64,000 nucleotides of DNA from Deuterostichococcus epilithicus (taxonomy: Eukaryota; Chlorophyta; Trebouxiophyceae; Prasiolales; Stichococcaceae). The notes below the pieces were generated by a model that saw only the letters and a list, made by a program, of their open reading frames with translations, did no database searches and was not told the origin of the DNA. The position numbers were made by a program, and so were the translations under genes. Of the stretch, positions 11,688-20,552 are shown in pieces (position 1 is the first letter of the stretch; each line of letters starts with the position of its first letter). The stretch is taken from contig JAVTLE010000010.1 in assembly GCA_033439295.1 (NCBI GenBank), positions 1,488,001-1,552,000 on the forward strand, written 5' to 3'.

Positions 11688-13601
11688 TCACGAATCACCA
11701 GCCGCTCCCGTCGCTGGCTTGCTTGCCGAGAACATGATGAAGCGCATGCTGCGCTGCCGCTGAAAGTCGACAAGGCCGACAGTGCTGGCGAGCTCGCGCA
11801 GCTCTGACTCCTCCCACCTGTGCGCGAATGAGCACTGCTTTTACTTGTCGTGCTTTGGGCATGTGGTCTGCCTAAGGCACTTCGGTCATGTGGTCTGCCT
11901 GAAGGCGCTGAAAAGAGGTGCAGAGGTGCCCGGCCGCCAGACTCACCATCGATAGTTCTTGCCAGTGCCGGCGGACGAGGGATCGAGCTGCAGCCAGGAG
12001 ATCAACAAATGTGGGCTCGATGACAAGCCAATGCCAACATCAGTCAAAGCTGTCAGGGAGGTGCGGAACTGGCAGGTCGCACCTGATTCAGGAACCTGAC
12101 TGCATCGTCGCCGAAGACTTGGCCTGCGAGGGCATGCTGCGTTGACAACGAGTGCGGCGCAATGCACGACATGCACATCACGCACGTGAATCAGGCAACC
12201 AATTTGCACCTAGCCTTCCGTGATCGTCTCACCTAATGGTGCTGACGCCTTCAGGAAGGTCGAGGCGACAAACACGCCACCTGGCCTCAGCACCCGGCTG
12301 ATCTCGGCGAGCTGAAGCCAGATAGACACACCGCTTGCCTCACGTGAACTTCGAGTCACCACAACAGTCAAATGCCAAACAGCTGCTCACAAGCCTGAGG
12401 TTGGGGCCTACTTACCGCTGCCGTAGGGTTTGGCCAACAGTGGATGGCTGCGCCAGCATGGATCGCAGCGACTGAGCCGGTTGCAAATGGCAACCTACCC
12501 ACGTCCGCCCTCAGCAGCAGCACAGACCTGCAAACGCCCACAGAAGGTTCAAGCTGCGTGTTGCCTCCCTCTGCTGCTGCGCACTGTCCGCCGACGACAG
12601 CAAATTTTCGTGCATCACTGTGCATTCTTCAACGCCGCAGGCCCAACACACTCACCCGTCATTCACGAAGCCGGCGTCGTCGAACGTCTGCTGCGTCTGC
12701 TGCAGCATCGACTCGCTGTAGTCGGCCGCTACAACACCCTTGAACTGCCGCGTGGAGGCAAAGCGGCGGGAGAAGATGCCACTGCCGCAGCTCATGTCCA
12801 CAACCACACTGCCATACGCCGGTCGCAAAAGGTCCATCGCCATATCAAACTCCCTGTCGACGCCTGCGCAGAGTGGCACAGCATGGGCACGCAAGGTGCC
12901 AAGACTCATACAAAGTCGGCTATGATGGGGCGCTTGCTGCACATGCACGGTGCTCTGCAGTGAGACATATGCATGTGGCCCCAGCTGCGCACCTGGGAAG
13001 CCGGCCCAGGCAAAGCCCTGCCGCCAGCCGCGCTCATACACGAAGCTCACGAGCGGGTTCCTGCGATTGTTGTGTATTATTTGAGTCTTCGGCGTGGCAT
13101 CCAAACCTGGCGTAGCATGCGGCGGCACTGCAGAGCTGACTCACCTGAAGATCTCCACGCCGCCCCAGGAGGACTCCTTGTACACTTGCTGCGTCACGCC
13201 GCTGGTCAACGTCAGGTCCACGAAGCTGCCGCGGTCGGTGTTGAAAGTGCGGGCGCACCGCGCACAGTGCAGCGGCTCGTGCGCCCTGAGGAAGCATTAC
13301 TGAGGGTCTGTGCGCTGTGCAACTGCCAAATGCTTCGGAGATCCTTTGGGGGCGTCATCCACGGGCTGAATGGTGTTGCGCTGCCCGGAGCGGCGCACCT
13401 GTCTGCGTGCAACTCGAATTGGGTGTCTGCGCAGATGGGGCACGCCAGCTCAAATGCCGTCGCGTCGCTCTCAAGCGGAGCCCCAGGCGCCGGCAAGGCG
13501 CGAGCTTCATACGTGTGTGCTGATGCTGAGCACCGCACGGAGCCGGCTGCACAGCTGCCGCAGCCTGGGCGCCCCTGCCGGCGCCCCGCCGCGCTGTGCA
13601 T
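11688..13601 (-). CDS. Plastid-type SAM-dependent methyltransferase with N-terminal zinc ribbon
   Basis: This is a class I methyltransferase resembling the plant plastoglobule/plastid proteins At1g78140 and At2g41040, whose substrate I cannot name. The start at 13601 opens an Ala/Ser/Arg-rich leader suited to a plastid transit peptide. A CPIC...CARC zinc ribbon follows across the first intron (exon 1 is 13399-13601; exon 2 starts with AHEPLHCARCARTF). Then come NPLVSFVYERGWRQGFAWAG, the SAM motif VVVDMSCGSGIFSRRF, the acidic ADYSESML, and AAIHAGAAIHCWPNP. The exon ISRVLRPGGVFVAS is followed by a last exon ending FIMFSASKP and a TGA stop at 11688. Every block has its counterpart in the plant family, in the same order. 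It is convergent with the SWSAP1-like gene, 281 bp apart, and that gap shows no gene. Confidence 0.85.
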
Positions 13602-14106
13602 GCGGCTGCGGCTGCTGAACTGCCTTGATCCGATGTGCCACGAACGCAAAATCGTAGCCGTGTACGCCTGCGTTAGCATCGCGCCCGACGGCGTCGTCAG
13701 CGCAAGCATGTCGCGTTCACACGTCGACGTGTCGTTCAGGTGGAGCCTCCGAGAAGCAGAGGACGGGGTCCGACGGAGTGCGCAGCACAGGATCCGACGA
13801 AGGAATCTGACAGCGTGTTGTGACAGGCAGCCCCTCGGTCTGCAAACGCGCTGCACCGCGCTGCACCTGGCACGTGCGAGATTGTTCATTTGCACTCCTG
13901 GGTGGGCTTCAGCCTTCGCTGCTGGGAAGTGGCCCTTTGCGAAGCGAAGAACAGAAAAAGAAACAGCAGCCGGCTGAAGCATCGAACGCCTGTGTTGGTA
14001 TTGTTCTCAGGCGGTCGAAACGAGTGATTCGGCGGAGAGGGGGAAGGGGGGTGGTAGCCGCGCGGCGAGCAGCACTGCGGCAAGATCTGGAGCCCAGCGG
14101 CCAAGG
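13602..14106. other. Gene-free leader region of the methyltransferase gene
   Basis: Only weak, overlapping open frames are present on both strands and none resembles a protein family. It probably holds the promoter and 5' untranslated sequence of the methyltransferase gene. Confidence 0.35.
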
Positions 14107-14700
14107 TCTATACCTGGGTCATATGTGCGCAAGTAGTGATATGCGCAGCACCTGGCATGAGCAAAAAGTATAGAACGCTCCTGAAACGCTCCACGGCCGC
14201 CCGCTGCACCCTACACCCTACAGGGCCAGCTGCGGCCCCGGCCGCGCTGCCTGCTGCCCATCTAGGATGCGGCGGGCCGCCCGCCAGCCTGCGCCAGTCA
14301 TCCATGGTGGACAGCGCTGCTAGGCACACCAGGCGCCAAATCCCCCGCTCCACCCCCTCGCTGACTGCGCATGAGCCAAACGTCCACCGCCAGCAGGCCG
14401 CCCCTGCTGCTAATACTGCTGTCACGCCGGCGCCGCCTGCTGCCGGGCTGCTGCTGCTGCGGCGGCGGCTAGTGGCGCCTCTCATGCAGCGGCAGCTGCT
14501 GCAGCGCAGCCACTGTGGGAACCTCAACGGCCGGCGGCGCTGCTCCCGCGGCGGCAGCTGCTGCGGCCATCCATAATCCGGCCTCGACGGTGGAATCCAG
14601 GCACCTCGTGATCAACGTTATTGCATTGCCAGTACTAGTGCACACGGCCTGAGTCCCTCACCTCACCAGAAGCACACACTCGCCGAGCTTGGTGGCGCCG
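14107..14700 (-). repeat. CAG-family repeat, copy A (inverted)
   Basis: Read on the minus strand, this block matches copy C (about 15600-16110) over several hundred bases. It runs from the segment around the AGCTCGGCGAG word (about 14680) through a short GCN-rich tract (about 14430-14470) to the segment reading VCLAALSTMDDWRRLAGG. Single-base gaps relative to copy C shift the reading frame, so no protein is conserved between copies. The block is treated as a noncoding or degenerate repeat. Confidence 0.65.
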
Positions 14701-14821
14701 CCGTCAATCAAGGCTGCGGCAAATATAGGATAAGTACTGCAGGACCGCCAAATTTTGCATCCTGGCGCTGCCCGCCCACGTTGCTTCAAAGCAGGGAAGT
14801 GGCAGGGAAGTACAGGAAGTA

Positions 14822-14901
14822 GACCATTTGGCCGAGTGGTCTAAGGCGCTGGAGTAAGGGTCCAGTCCTCGCGGGCGTGGGTTCAAATCCCACAGTGGTC
14901 A
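14822..14901 (+). tRNA. trnL-AAG: tRNA-Leu, anticodon AAG
   Basis: A complete cloverleaf is visible. The 7-bp acceptor stem pairs GACCATT with AGTGGTC and has one G-T pair. The D arm is GCCGAGTGGTCTAAGGC. The anticodon stem CTGGA/TCCAG encloses the loop GTAAGGG, with anticodon AAG at 14856-14858. A long variable arm (CCTCGCGGGC region), typical of leucine tRNAs, is followed by the T arm GTGGGTTCAAATCCCAC. The discriminator base is A, and TTTT at 14902-14905 is a suitable RNA polymerase III terminator. There is no intron. It decodes CTT and, if A34 is edited to inosine, CTC. Confidence 0.93.
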
Positions 14902-14969
14902 TTTTGGGCAGCGAGACGATGCCTTGGCTCAATTTCTGTCGTCAGGGAAACTGTCCTGGGGCGCCGGGG

Positions 14970-15316
14970 AGCCGCGACGACCGCCGCAGCACGGCGGCGG
15001 TGCATTTGCAGCGGCTGCCGCACGGCTCAGCCGCCGGATTCCAATGCGCCAGTGGCAGGCAGGGGCAGCGAGCGGCATCGGCGCCAGTCGCACGACGCCG
15101 CTGGCAGCCGCCCTACTACCTGGCCAGGCCCACGCGAGCTTGGCGGGGTCTGAGGTGAGGAACCCAGGCCGGGTGCATCACTACTGGCAGTGCTACTGCC
15201 CGCGCAGTGGTCTCCGCCAGTCAGGCCGAGCTCTGGGCGGCCGTGGCAGCTGTCGCCGCAGGGGCAGCGCCAACAGCTGCCGCAGCTCCCACGGCGGCGG
15301 CGGCGGAGGCGGCAGG

Positions 15317-15378
<62 letters not shown>

Positions 15379-15447
15379 TACGCTCTTGCCCTGCGCTCGG
15401 GCCTGCGGCGCTGCGGCGCCCGGCCGGCGGCAGCTGCAGTCCTGCTA
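14970..15447 (+). repeat. CAG-family repeat, copy B (direct)
   Basis: This unit starts near the CCGCAGCACGGCGGCGG word, passes the GAGGTGAGGAACC word near 15155 and ends in a (CAG)20 tract. It is directly followed by copy C with the same order of landmarks, so B and C form a tandem array with a period of roughly 480 bp. Open frames through it read as low-complexity Ala, Ser or Gln runs in all frames and give no support for a real protein. Confidence 0.6.
15318..15377 (+). repeat. (CAG)20 microsatellite
   Basis: Twenty uninterrupted CAG triplets lie inside repeat copy B. Confidence 0.97.
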
Positions 15448-15829
15448 GCGGCAACGCCGCAGCACGGCGGCGGCGCTGCCATGGCGGCTGCCGCACCGCC
15501 CGGGCAGCCGAGACCAGCCGCATTACGGCGCACCAGCGGCAGGGGCAGCGGGCAGGGTCATGCGAACAGCGCCGATGCTGCCGTCGGCGGCCGCTGTAAC
15601 GCCTGGGCTCGCCCCAGCTCGGCGAGCTGTGTGTTTTCGGCGAGGTGAGGAACCTAGGCCGCATGCACCAGGAAACCGGCAGTGCGCCATTGCCCACGCG
15701 GTGGTCACTGCCATCGGAACCGAGCTGTGGACGCCGTGGCAGCTGCTGCCGCAGGAGCAGTGCCACTAGCCGCCGCAGTATCCACAGTGACAGCAGTGGT
15801 TGCACACCAGCGGCAGCAGCAGCAGCAGC

Positions 15830-15892
<63 letters not shown>

Positions 15893-16110
15893 GGTGGACG
15901 TCTGGCTCATCCGCAGTCAGCGGGAGGGGGAGCGGGGACATTGGCGCATGGTGTGCCTGGCAGCCCTGTCCGCCATGGACGGACTATGGGCGCAAGCTGG
16001 CGGCCTGCTGCATACAAGATGGGCAGCAGGCAGCTGGCCCTGCAGGTGTTTCGGGCGGCCGCAGCGCGTTTGTAGGGTGTCCAATTGGAGTACTGTGCTC
16101 CTGAAGGGAC
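15448..16110 (+). repeat. CAG-family repeat, copy C (direct)
   Basis: This copy repeats the landmarks of copy B (GCCGCAGCACGGCGGCGG near 15455, GAGGTGAGGAACCTAGGC near 15643, a CAG tract at 15814-15891). It continues into a segment (15895-16110) that is shared with the inverted copy A but not with B. An open frame reads VDVWLIRSQREGERGHWRM here, but copy A is out of frame relative to it. Confidence 0.6.
15814..15891 (+). repeat. (CAG)5-CGG-(CAG)20 microsatellite
   Basis: Five CAG triplets, one CGG and twenty CAG triplets, inside repeat copy C. The long run has the same count as the tract in copy B. Confidence 0.97.
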
Positions 16111-16323
16111 AGATGAATTGCTTCAGGTTGAGGCGAGTTGTCACCCACCCGCTGGGTAGTGTCAATTCTCAAACCCCTTCTCGCGGCACGTGCAGCACAT
16201 CTGTGCAGATCCAGCTCGTGCCGGTGTGCATACGTTGCAAATCCTCTAGCTATCGCCCAGAGTGGTTTGGATAACCCGCCAGCAGTGCTGCTTATACACA
16301 CTAGCGCGGCAGTCGCACACGTC

Positions 16324-17579
16324 ATGCAGGCCTCGTTCCCGTGCCAGAGTGCCCATCCTGTCTCTGCAGGGCGCCACAGGTCTCTGCGGCAGCTGAGCAG
16401 CTGCCACAACGCTACACATATCACACTGCAGACGCGGTGCACTCGGCAAAGCAGGCCGGCGCGGCAGGCGTGCACACCCAGAGCAGCTGGTGACCGCCGC
16501 GGCATGCAGCGCCGCTTGCCATGCTCGCAGGCCAATTCGACTGTTGTGTGGATTGGCCGTAGTGAGCTGCGGAATTTTGAGCCACCTCCGACCGCTGCAG
16601 GCAACTTTGACACCGGCGTGTCGGCGGCACCAGGCCTCAAGCCTGAGCTGCGGCAGGCGCTGGACGAGTTTGTTGGACAAAACAAGATTGTACTTTTCAT
16701 GAAGGGCACGCAGCAGGTAGTACACGAGCCAGTGGTGCCCCTGCCAGCACCTCGATGCACCAACATAGTGATGCAGCTTGTAGTGGACATACGCTGGCCA
16801 TCGCGGCAGGTCTCGCGCTGAATGGCTGCATCCATTTCGGTGCAGTTCCCGCAGTGCGGCTTCTCCAACACCTGCGTACAGGTAAGCGTGTCACATGCAT
16901 TGCTTTGCTGTGTTACAACAAACGATTCGTTTACACACCTTCATAGCTCGCCCTTGCTACCGCTCCGCAGATCTTCCATGCGCTTGGGGTGCCGCCAGAC
17001 AGTTTCACCTGCGTCAACATCCTGGAGGACGAGTCGCTGCGCTCTGGGCTGAAAGAGTACTCTCAGGTGAGCCAGACAGATGGCTCACGATGTCATCGTT
17101 TCAATGCTATATGAGCTGTTAGTCGGGGATGGATGGAGCCAGTGCTAACTGAGACCTTCTGCAGAAATTTCTAAGCAACATGTTTTGCCACTGCAGTGGC
17201 CAACATTCCCCCAGGTGGGTCCTCGCCTGCCACTGCCCCACCGCGTCTGCTGGGTTGCGTCTTCAAGTACCCACAAGCATCCAGGGTGTCCGTGTCACAG
17301 AGGACTGCGGTGCTGCACCTCACGTCGGCCACTTCGTCAAAACGCTCTCTCATCATACTGACCCTCATCTCCGCAGGTGTACATTGATGGCGAATTCTTC
17401 GGCGGCTGCGACATCATGATCGGTGAGGGCGCACCTCGGTCCATAAGTCGACTCATCTAGCTGGCATTGCCATAATGTTGTCAGATGGTGCTGACATGTG
17501 TCCTGTCCTGGCTGTCATCGCAGAGAGCTACCAGCAGGGGGAGCTGCAGGAGGTTGTTGAGCGGGTGCTCAATGAATGA
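16324..17579 (+). CDS. GRXS14: Monothiol CGFS glutaredoxin, plastid type
   Basis: CGFS glutaredoxins carry and transfer [2Fe-2S] clusters; this one resembles the plastid GRXS14 type. Six phase-checked exons (16324-16716, 16846-16881, 16971-17066, 17197-17214, 17377-17422, 17524-17579) give about 214 residues. The domain reads LKPELRQALDEFVGQNKIVLFMKG, then FPQCGFSNTCVQ with the active-site CGFS. It continues with IFHALGVPPDSFTCVNILED, the cis-proline segment WPTFPQ (an entire 18-base exon), VYIDGEFFGGCDIMI and a helical end VVERVLNE. All residues expected for cluster and glutathione binding are present. The region before LKPEL is rich in Ser, Arg and Ala, in keeping with a transit peptide. 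The first exon is inferred and the start at 16324 is uncertain. Confidence 0.9.
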
Positions 17580-17987
17580 GGGGGCCCAACGAGTGACTCG
17601 CACTTATTGTTTCTGCGGCTGCTGGGGCTGGCAGCTCGCACCCTCGCCATCACATTGTATCGTACAAACATTGCGCAGGCGGGCCGGAATTGATGTTCGC
17701 AGCAGACGAAAAACAGCTAGGTGGTCAAGTTCTGTGCCGATGTCGATTGTTGTTGGACTGGTCGACCTGATTGCACTGGTGCCTCTCATGGCATGTTGGC
17801 GCTGCCTGTCACTCTTTCTCCGGTATATATCTGGTTTGATCTCCATATTCAACTGGGAGTTGGAACTTGGCATCAGCTCATTGCACGATACCTGAGACCG
17901 GCATCTTACAATTCGCATGCAGCGCAGCAGGCACCATCACTCCCTCACTGTGGCTGTGCATGTTCTATGCGTTCGGCATTGGCAGTC
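17580..17987. other. Tail-to-tail intergenic region
   Basis: This is the 3' flank between the glutaredoxin and the convergent coiled-coil gene. No conserved protein, RNA or repeat was recognised. Confidence 0.4.
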
Positions 17988-19313
17988 TCACTCCTCAGCA
18001 CAACACTGCACCCCACTGGCGAATGCCCACCAAGTCGATGGCCGGCACGCCCTGCGGGCGCAGCTTGACGGGACGGTGTGGCTCCTGGCCTTGGCCCACG
18101 CATCCCCGTTTTTCGACACCACGCTCCGGTCCGATTGCAGTTCGTCATCAACAAGGTCCAGTTGTGCTGCTGCCCGCAGCCGAGCGGTGGCATCGCGTGG
18201 CTCGACATTGGCTCGCGCCTCAGCAGCCTGACATAGCGCAGAGACCACTCTGTAACATACTCCGATGCACTTTCAGAAACCGAGGCCCCAAACAGCCCAT
18301 ACGCTGTCGACTTGCCGGCACTGTTTCATGAATGTTCACGTTTAGCTTCACCGGCTCCCTCACCCGTGGCCCTTCCTGATGCGACTGCGTGCCTGACTGC
18401 GCCGCCACAGCCGAGCCGTGGGTCAGCCGCCTGTCAGAACACACAAGAAAATTCTTGCAGGGGTGTGTGGCCTGAGTTTGCATGCGGCAGGAAAACCTTG
18501 TTGCACAGCAGCGCCGTCACCATTCTCATTAGTGGTACCACTGATCAACAATTCAGCACCTGAACTGGTCGATGCACGCATGCTGCCTGTCCCGCTCAGA
18601 GTCCCACTGCGCAGCCCGCTGCCTCAGGACCGCTTACTCGTTGCACAGATTCTGCACCTCCTGCACAGAATGCCCAGCTCCCGCACTCATCATCTGACTC
18701 GAAGGCAAGGCTCGGCAAGGCGCACTTCACACTTCCCCAGAAGTTGCCAGCTGGCACCTAACAGTGTGCTTGCAGTGTCTCTCGAGCTGGACATCATCTC
18801 TTCGCAAGTCAGGCACCTGTTGGAGGCTGTGTGGATCGTCTGGCAGTGGCAAGGTCGGGCGATCGGCTGGTGCTGCGCCGGCCGCGCTCCGACCCTGCTA
18901 CAGCAGATGCACGATGGGCCAAGCCGTCAGCGCAGGCCCTTCTGATGGTCATAGCCTGCGCCACCTTGCAGGACATTCACAGCCGCAACAGGAATACCTG
19001 TTGCTGGACAAGGCTGACACCACATCTCTGCAGTGCTGCAGCGATTTCTGTCAGGGCCGCGCCAACGGCACCCAAGTTGCCCGGTGCAGTCGTTTCCCTG
19101 CATGCGACACATCAATGCCCGCTTTGTCGTTAGCAACAGTGATGCCGTGGTCACACAGGCAGGCAAGGTGCTTTTGCCTGCGGCTGTGCCGAAGGACTGC
19201 ACAAACCTCAGCAAGGCCTCCAAATGTGCCAGGTCATCGGCAGGGCTGTTGCCTGGCGGAGAGGCGCAAAGTGCTGCCAAAGGCGGCGGCGGCGGCGGCC
19301 CGAGGTTGGACAT
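17988..19313 (-). CDS. Predicted coiled-coil protein, family not recognised
   Basis: A minus-strand gene is inferred from a chain of exons with matching phases. It starts at 19313 with MSNLGPPPPPPLAAL, a proline run, then DDLAHLEALLRFVQSFGTAA. Next come GNLGAVGAALTEIAAALQRC (about 19090-19010), SAAGAAPADRPTLPLPDDP (about 18900-18810), EVQNLCNE (about 18660) and RLTHGSAVAAQSGTQSHQE (about 18410). The last exon carries NVEPRDATARLRAAAQLDLV and ends at 17988. Composition is Ala/Glu/Gln-rich and helical. A stretch reading AVLRQRAAQWDSERDRQHAC follows EVQNLCNE in the same frame after one TAA codon; it may be a skipped or alternative exon. Opposite-strand open frames overlap this gene, so the model is tentative. 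Confidence 0.42.
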
Positions 19314-19698
19314 TGGCGCCGGCAGCTACTTGAAAGACGATGTGCATCGCCCAGTCGCACTGATCACAGACACTCAGTTTGCTGTCCGAGCCCAGCACTC
19401 CGCACCGCTCTTCATGCTGGAATGCCACATGGATGTGTGGCTGGCTGTCTGTCGCGCACCAGCAGTGCTTACTCCAGCTGTGCGGCAGACACTTCCCTCA
19501 TCTCAAGCCATAAGAATTGCTGCAGTTTGCAAGGCGCAATCGGGACCTGTAGTTCAGCCGCGGCGAGGTGTCTGGGCGCCGCTGGTCCGTCAGACACTGG
19601 CTGGCGCGGAACTGCGCCCGTGCGAGCGGCTGGCTTGGGAGCAGGGCTGGCGGCAGCGCCGCCCGCCTCTCCGGTCGCACCTTGCCCACGCGGCTGAC
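19314..19698. promoter_or_regulatory. Head-to-head intergenic region
   Basis: These 385 bases lie between two proposed divergent starts. No regulatory motif was recognised; the promoter role is inferred from position alone. Confidence 0.25.
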
Positions 19699-20532
19699 AT
19701 GGCGGCCTCTGGGACTGGAGGCAGCCGGGGCAGGCGCCTGTGTGTTAACCGTGTTTGACGAAAGCTGGTCGCTGGGCATTACTACAGCAGCAGCTGCGCG
19801 TAAAATTGTACGCAACGATGTCAGCACGCTTATGCGCAGCCTACGGTGGGCGCATGCGAGGGCACATAGGGCACCTTCGTAGACGGAGGTTGCGGCCTTG
19901 ATGAGGAGACGCTGTGCATTCCCGCGCTGCCGTCTTGCAATTCTGTGCCGGGGGCCTGGTTCATCCGCTTCGACTTTGGTTTGGCGCTCATGACTTGGAA
20001 TCATCAGTAGCAGGCAAAGACGGGGATACGATTATCCTGGCAGGAATGCATCCCATCGCTGTGCGTCGTTTCGAGCGAGCGAGTGCTCAGCTGCACCACC
20101 CATCCTGCACCTATTGTAAAACTCATATGCAGGGAGCTTCGCCAAGTGCTTGGAGTTCAAGACGACACTGCCATCTTGCAGTTGCAACAAGCTGCTCCAC
20201 GAAAGCTGCATCTGACGAATGCGGCCACACACCTTTACTGCTTTGCACACGTGGATGGCGGGATGTTTGCTGCACATATGTGCGAATTGCTCTGCTGGGA
20301 AGCGAGCACATCGTCTGCCGGTTTGCAACGCAGAGACTCAACGGAATGATGGTTTTGCGTCCGTTGGCGACGTCGAGAGCAGCAATTGGCCAGTATGATC
20401 TCCATGAGCTCGGCCCTCTTGGACGGGCCACTTGTCAAGGTGTTTGTGCCAGTTCCCTTCACTCTTCCACCACAGACCAATATGACTGCAGGAACGGCAC
20501 AAGCTCAGCAAAACCCATGGTACTTGTTCTAA
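19699..20532 (+). CDS. Small gene of unknown function, uncertain model
   Basis: I do not recognise the product. The proposed start at 19699 has a good context (GACATGGCGG) and reads MAASGTGGSRGRRL. A phase-compatible intron (19742-19882) leads to an exon reading CGLDEETLCIPALPSC and then VPGAWFIRFDF (to about 19978). A middle exon near 20137-20250 could read RELRQVLGVQDDTAILQLQQ, but the phase of the preceding junction favours another frame, so this part is unresolved. The C-terminal exon is convincing: it reads LASMISMSSALLDGPLVKV, then FVPVPFTLPPQTNM, and ends with TAA at 20530-20532. The stop lies only 20 bp from the stop of the convergent gene. Confidence 0.35.
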
Positions 20533-20552
20533 GCGACGGCCAGGCATCACAT

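Noticed and set aside
15207-15599. Open frame with a 20-residue polyglutamine tract
   Set aside because: The same DNA gives polyserine and polyalanine in other frames, the repeat copies do not conserve any frame, and flanks resemble no protein.
15645-16274. Open frame continuing a polyalanine run into VDVWLIRSQREGE
   Set aside because: The matching inverted copy carries a one-base gap that destroys this frame, so coding conservation is not supported.
18634-18636. TAA read as glutamine (variant nuclear code, as in some ulvophytes)
   Set aside because: Psb27 ends cleanly at TAA and the DUF1995 gene at TAG, both exactly where the family ends, so these are ordinary stops here.
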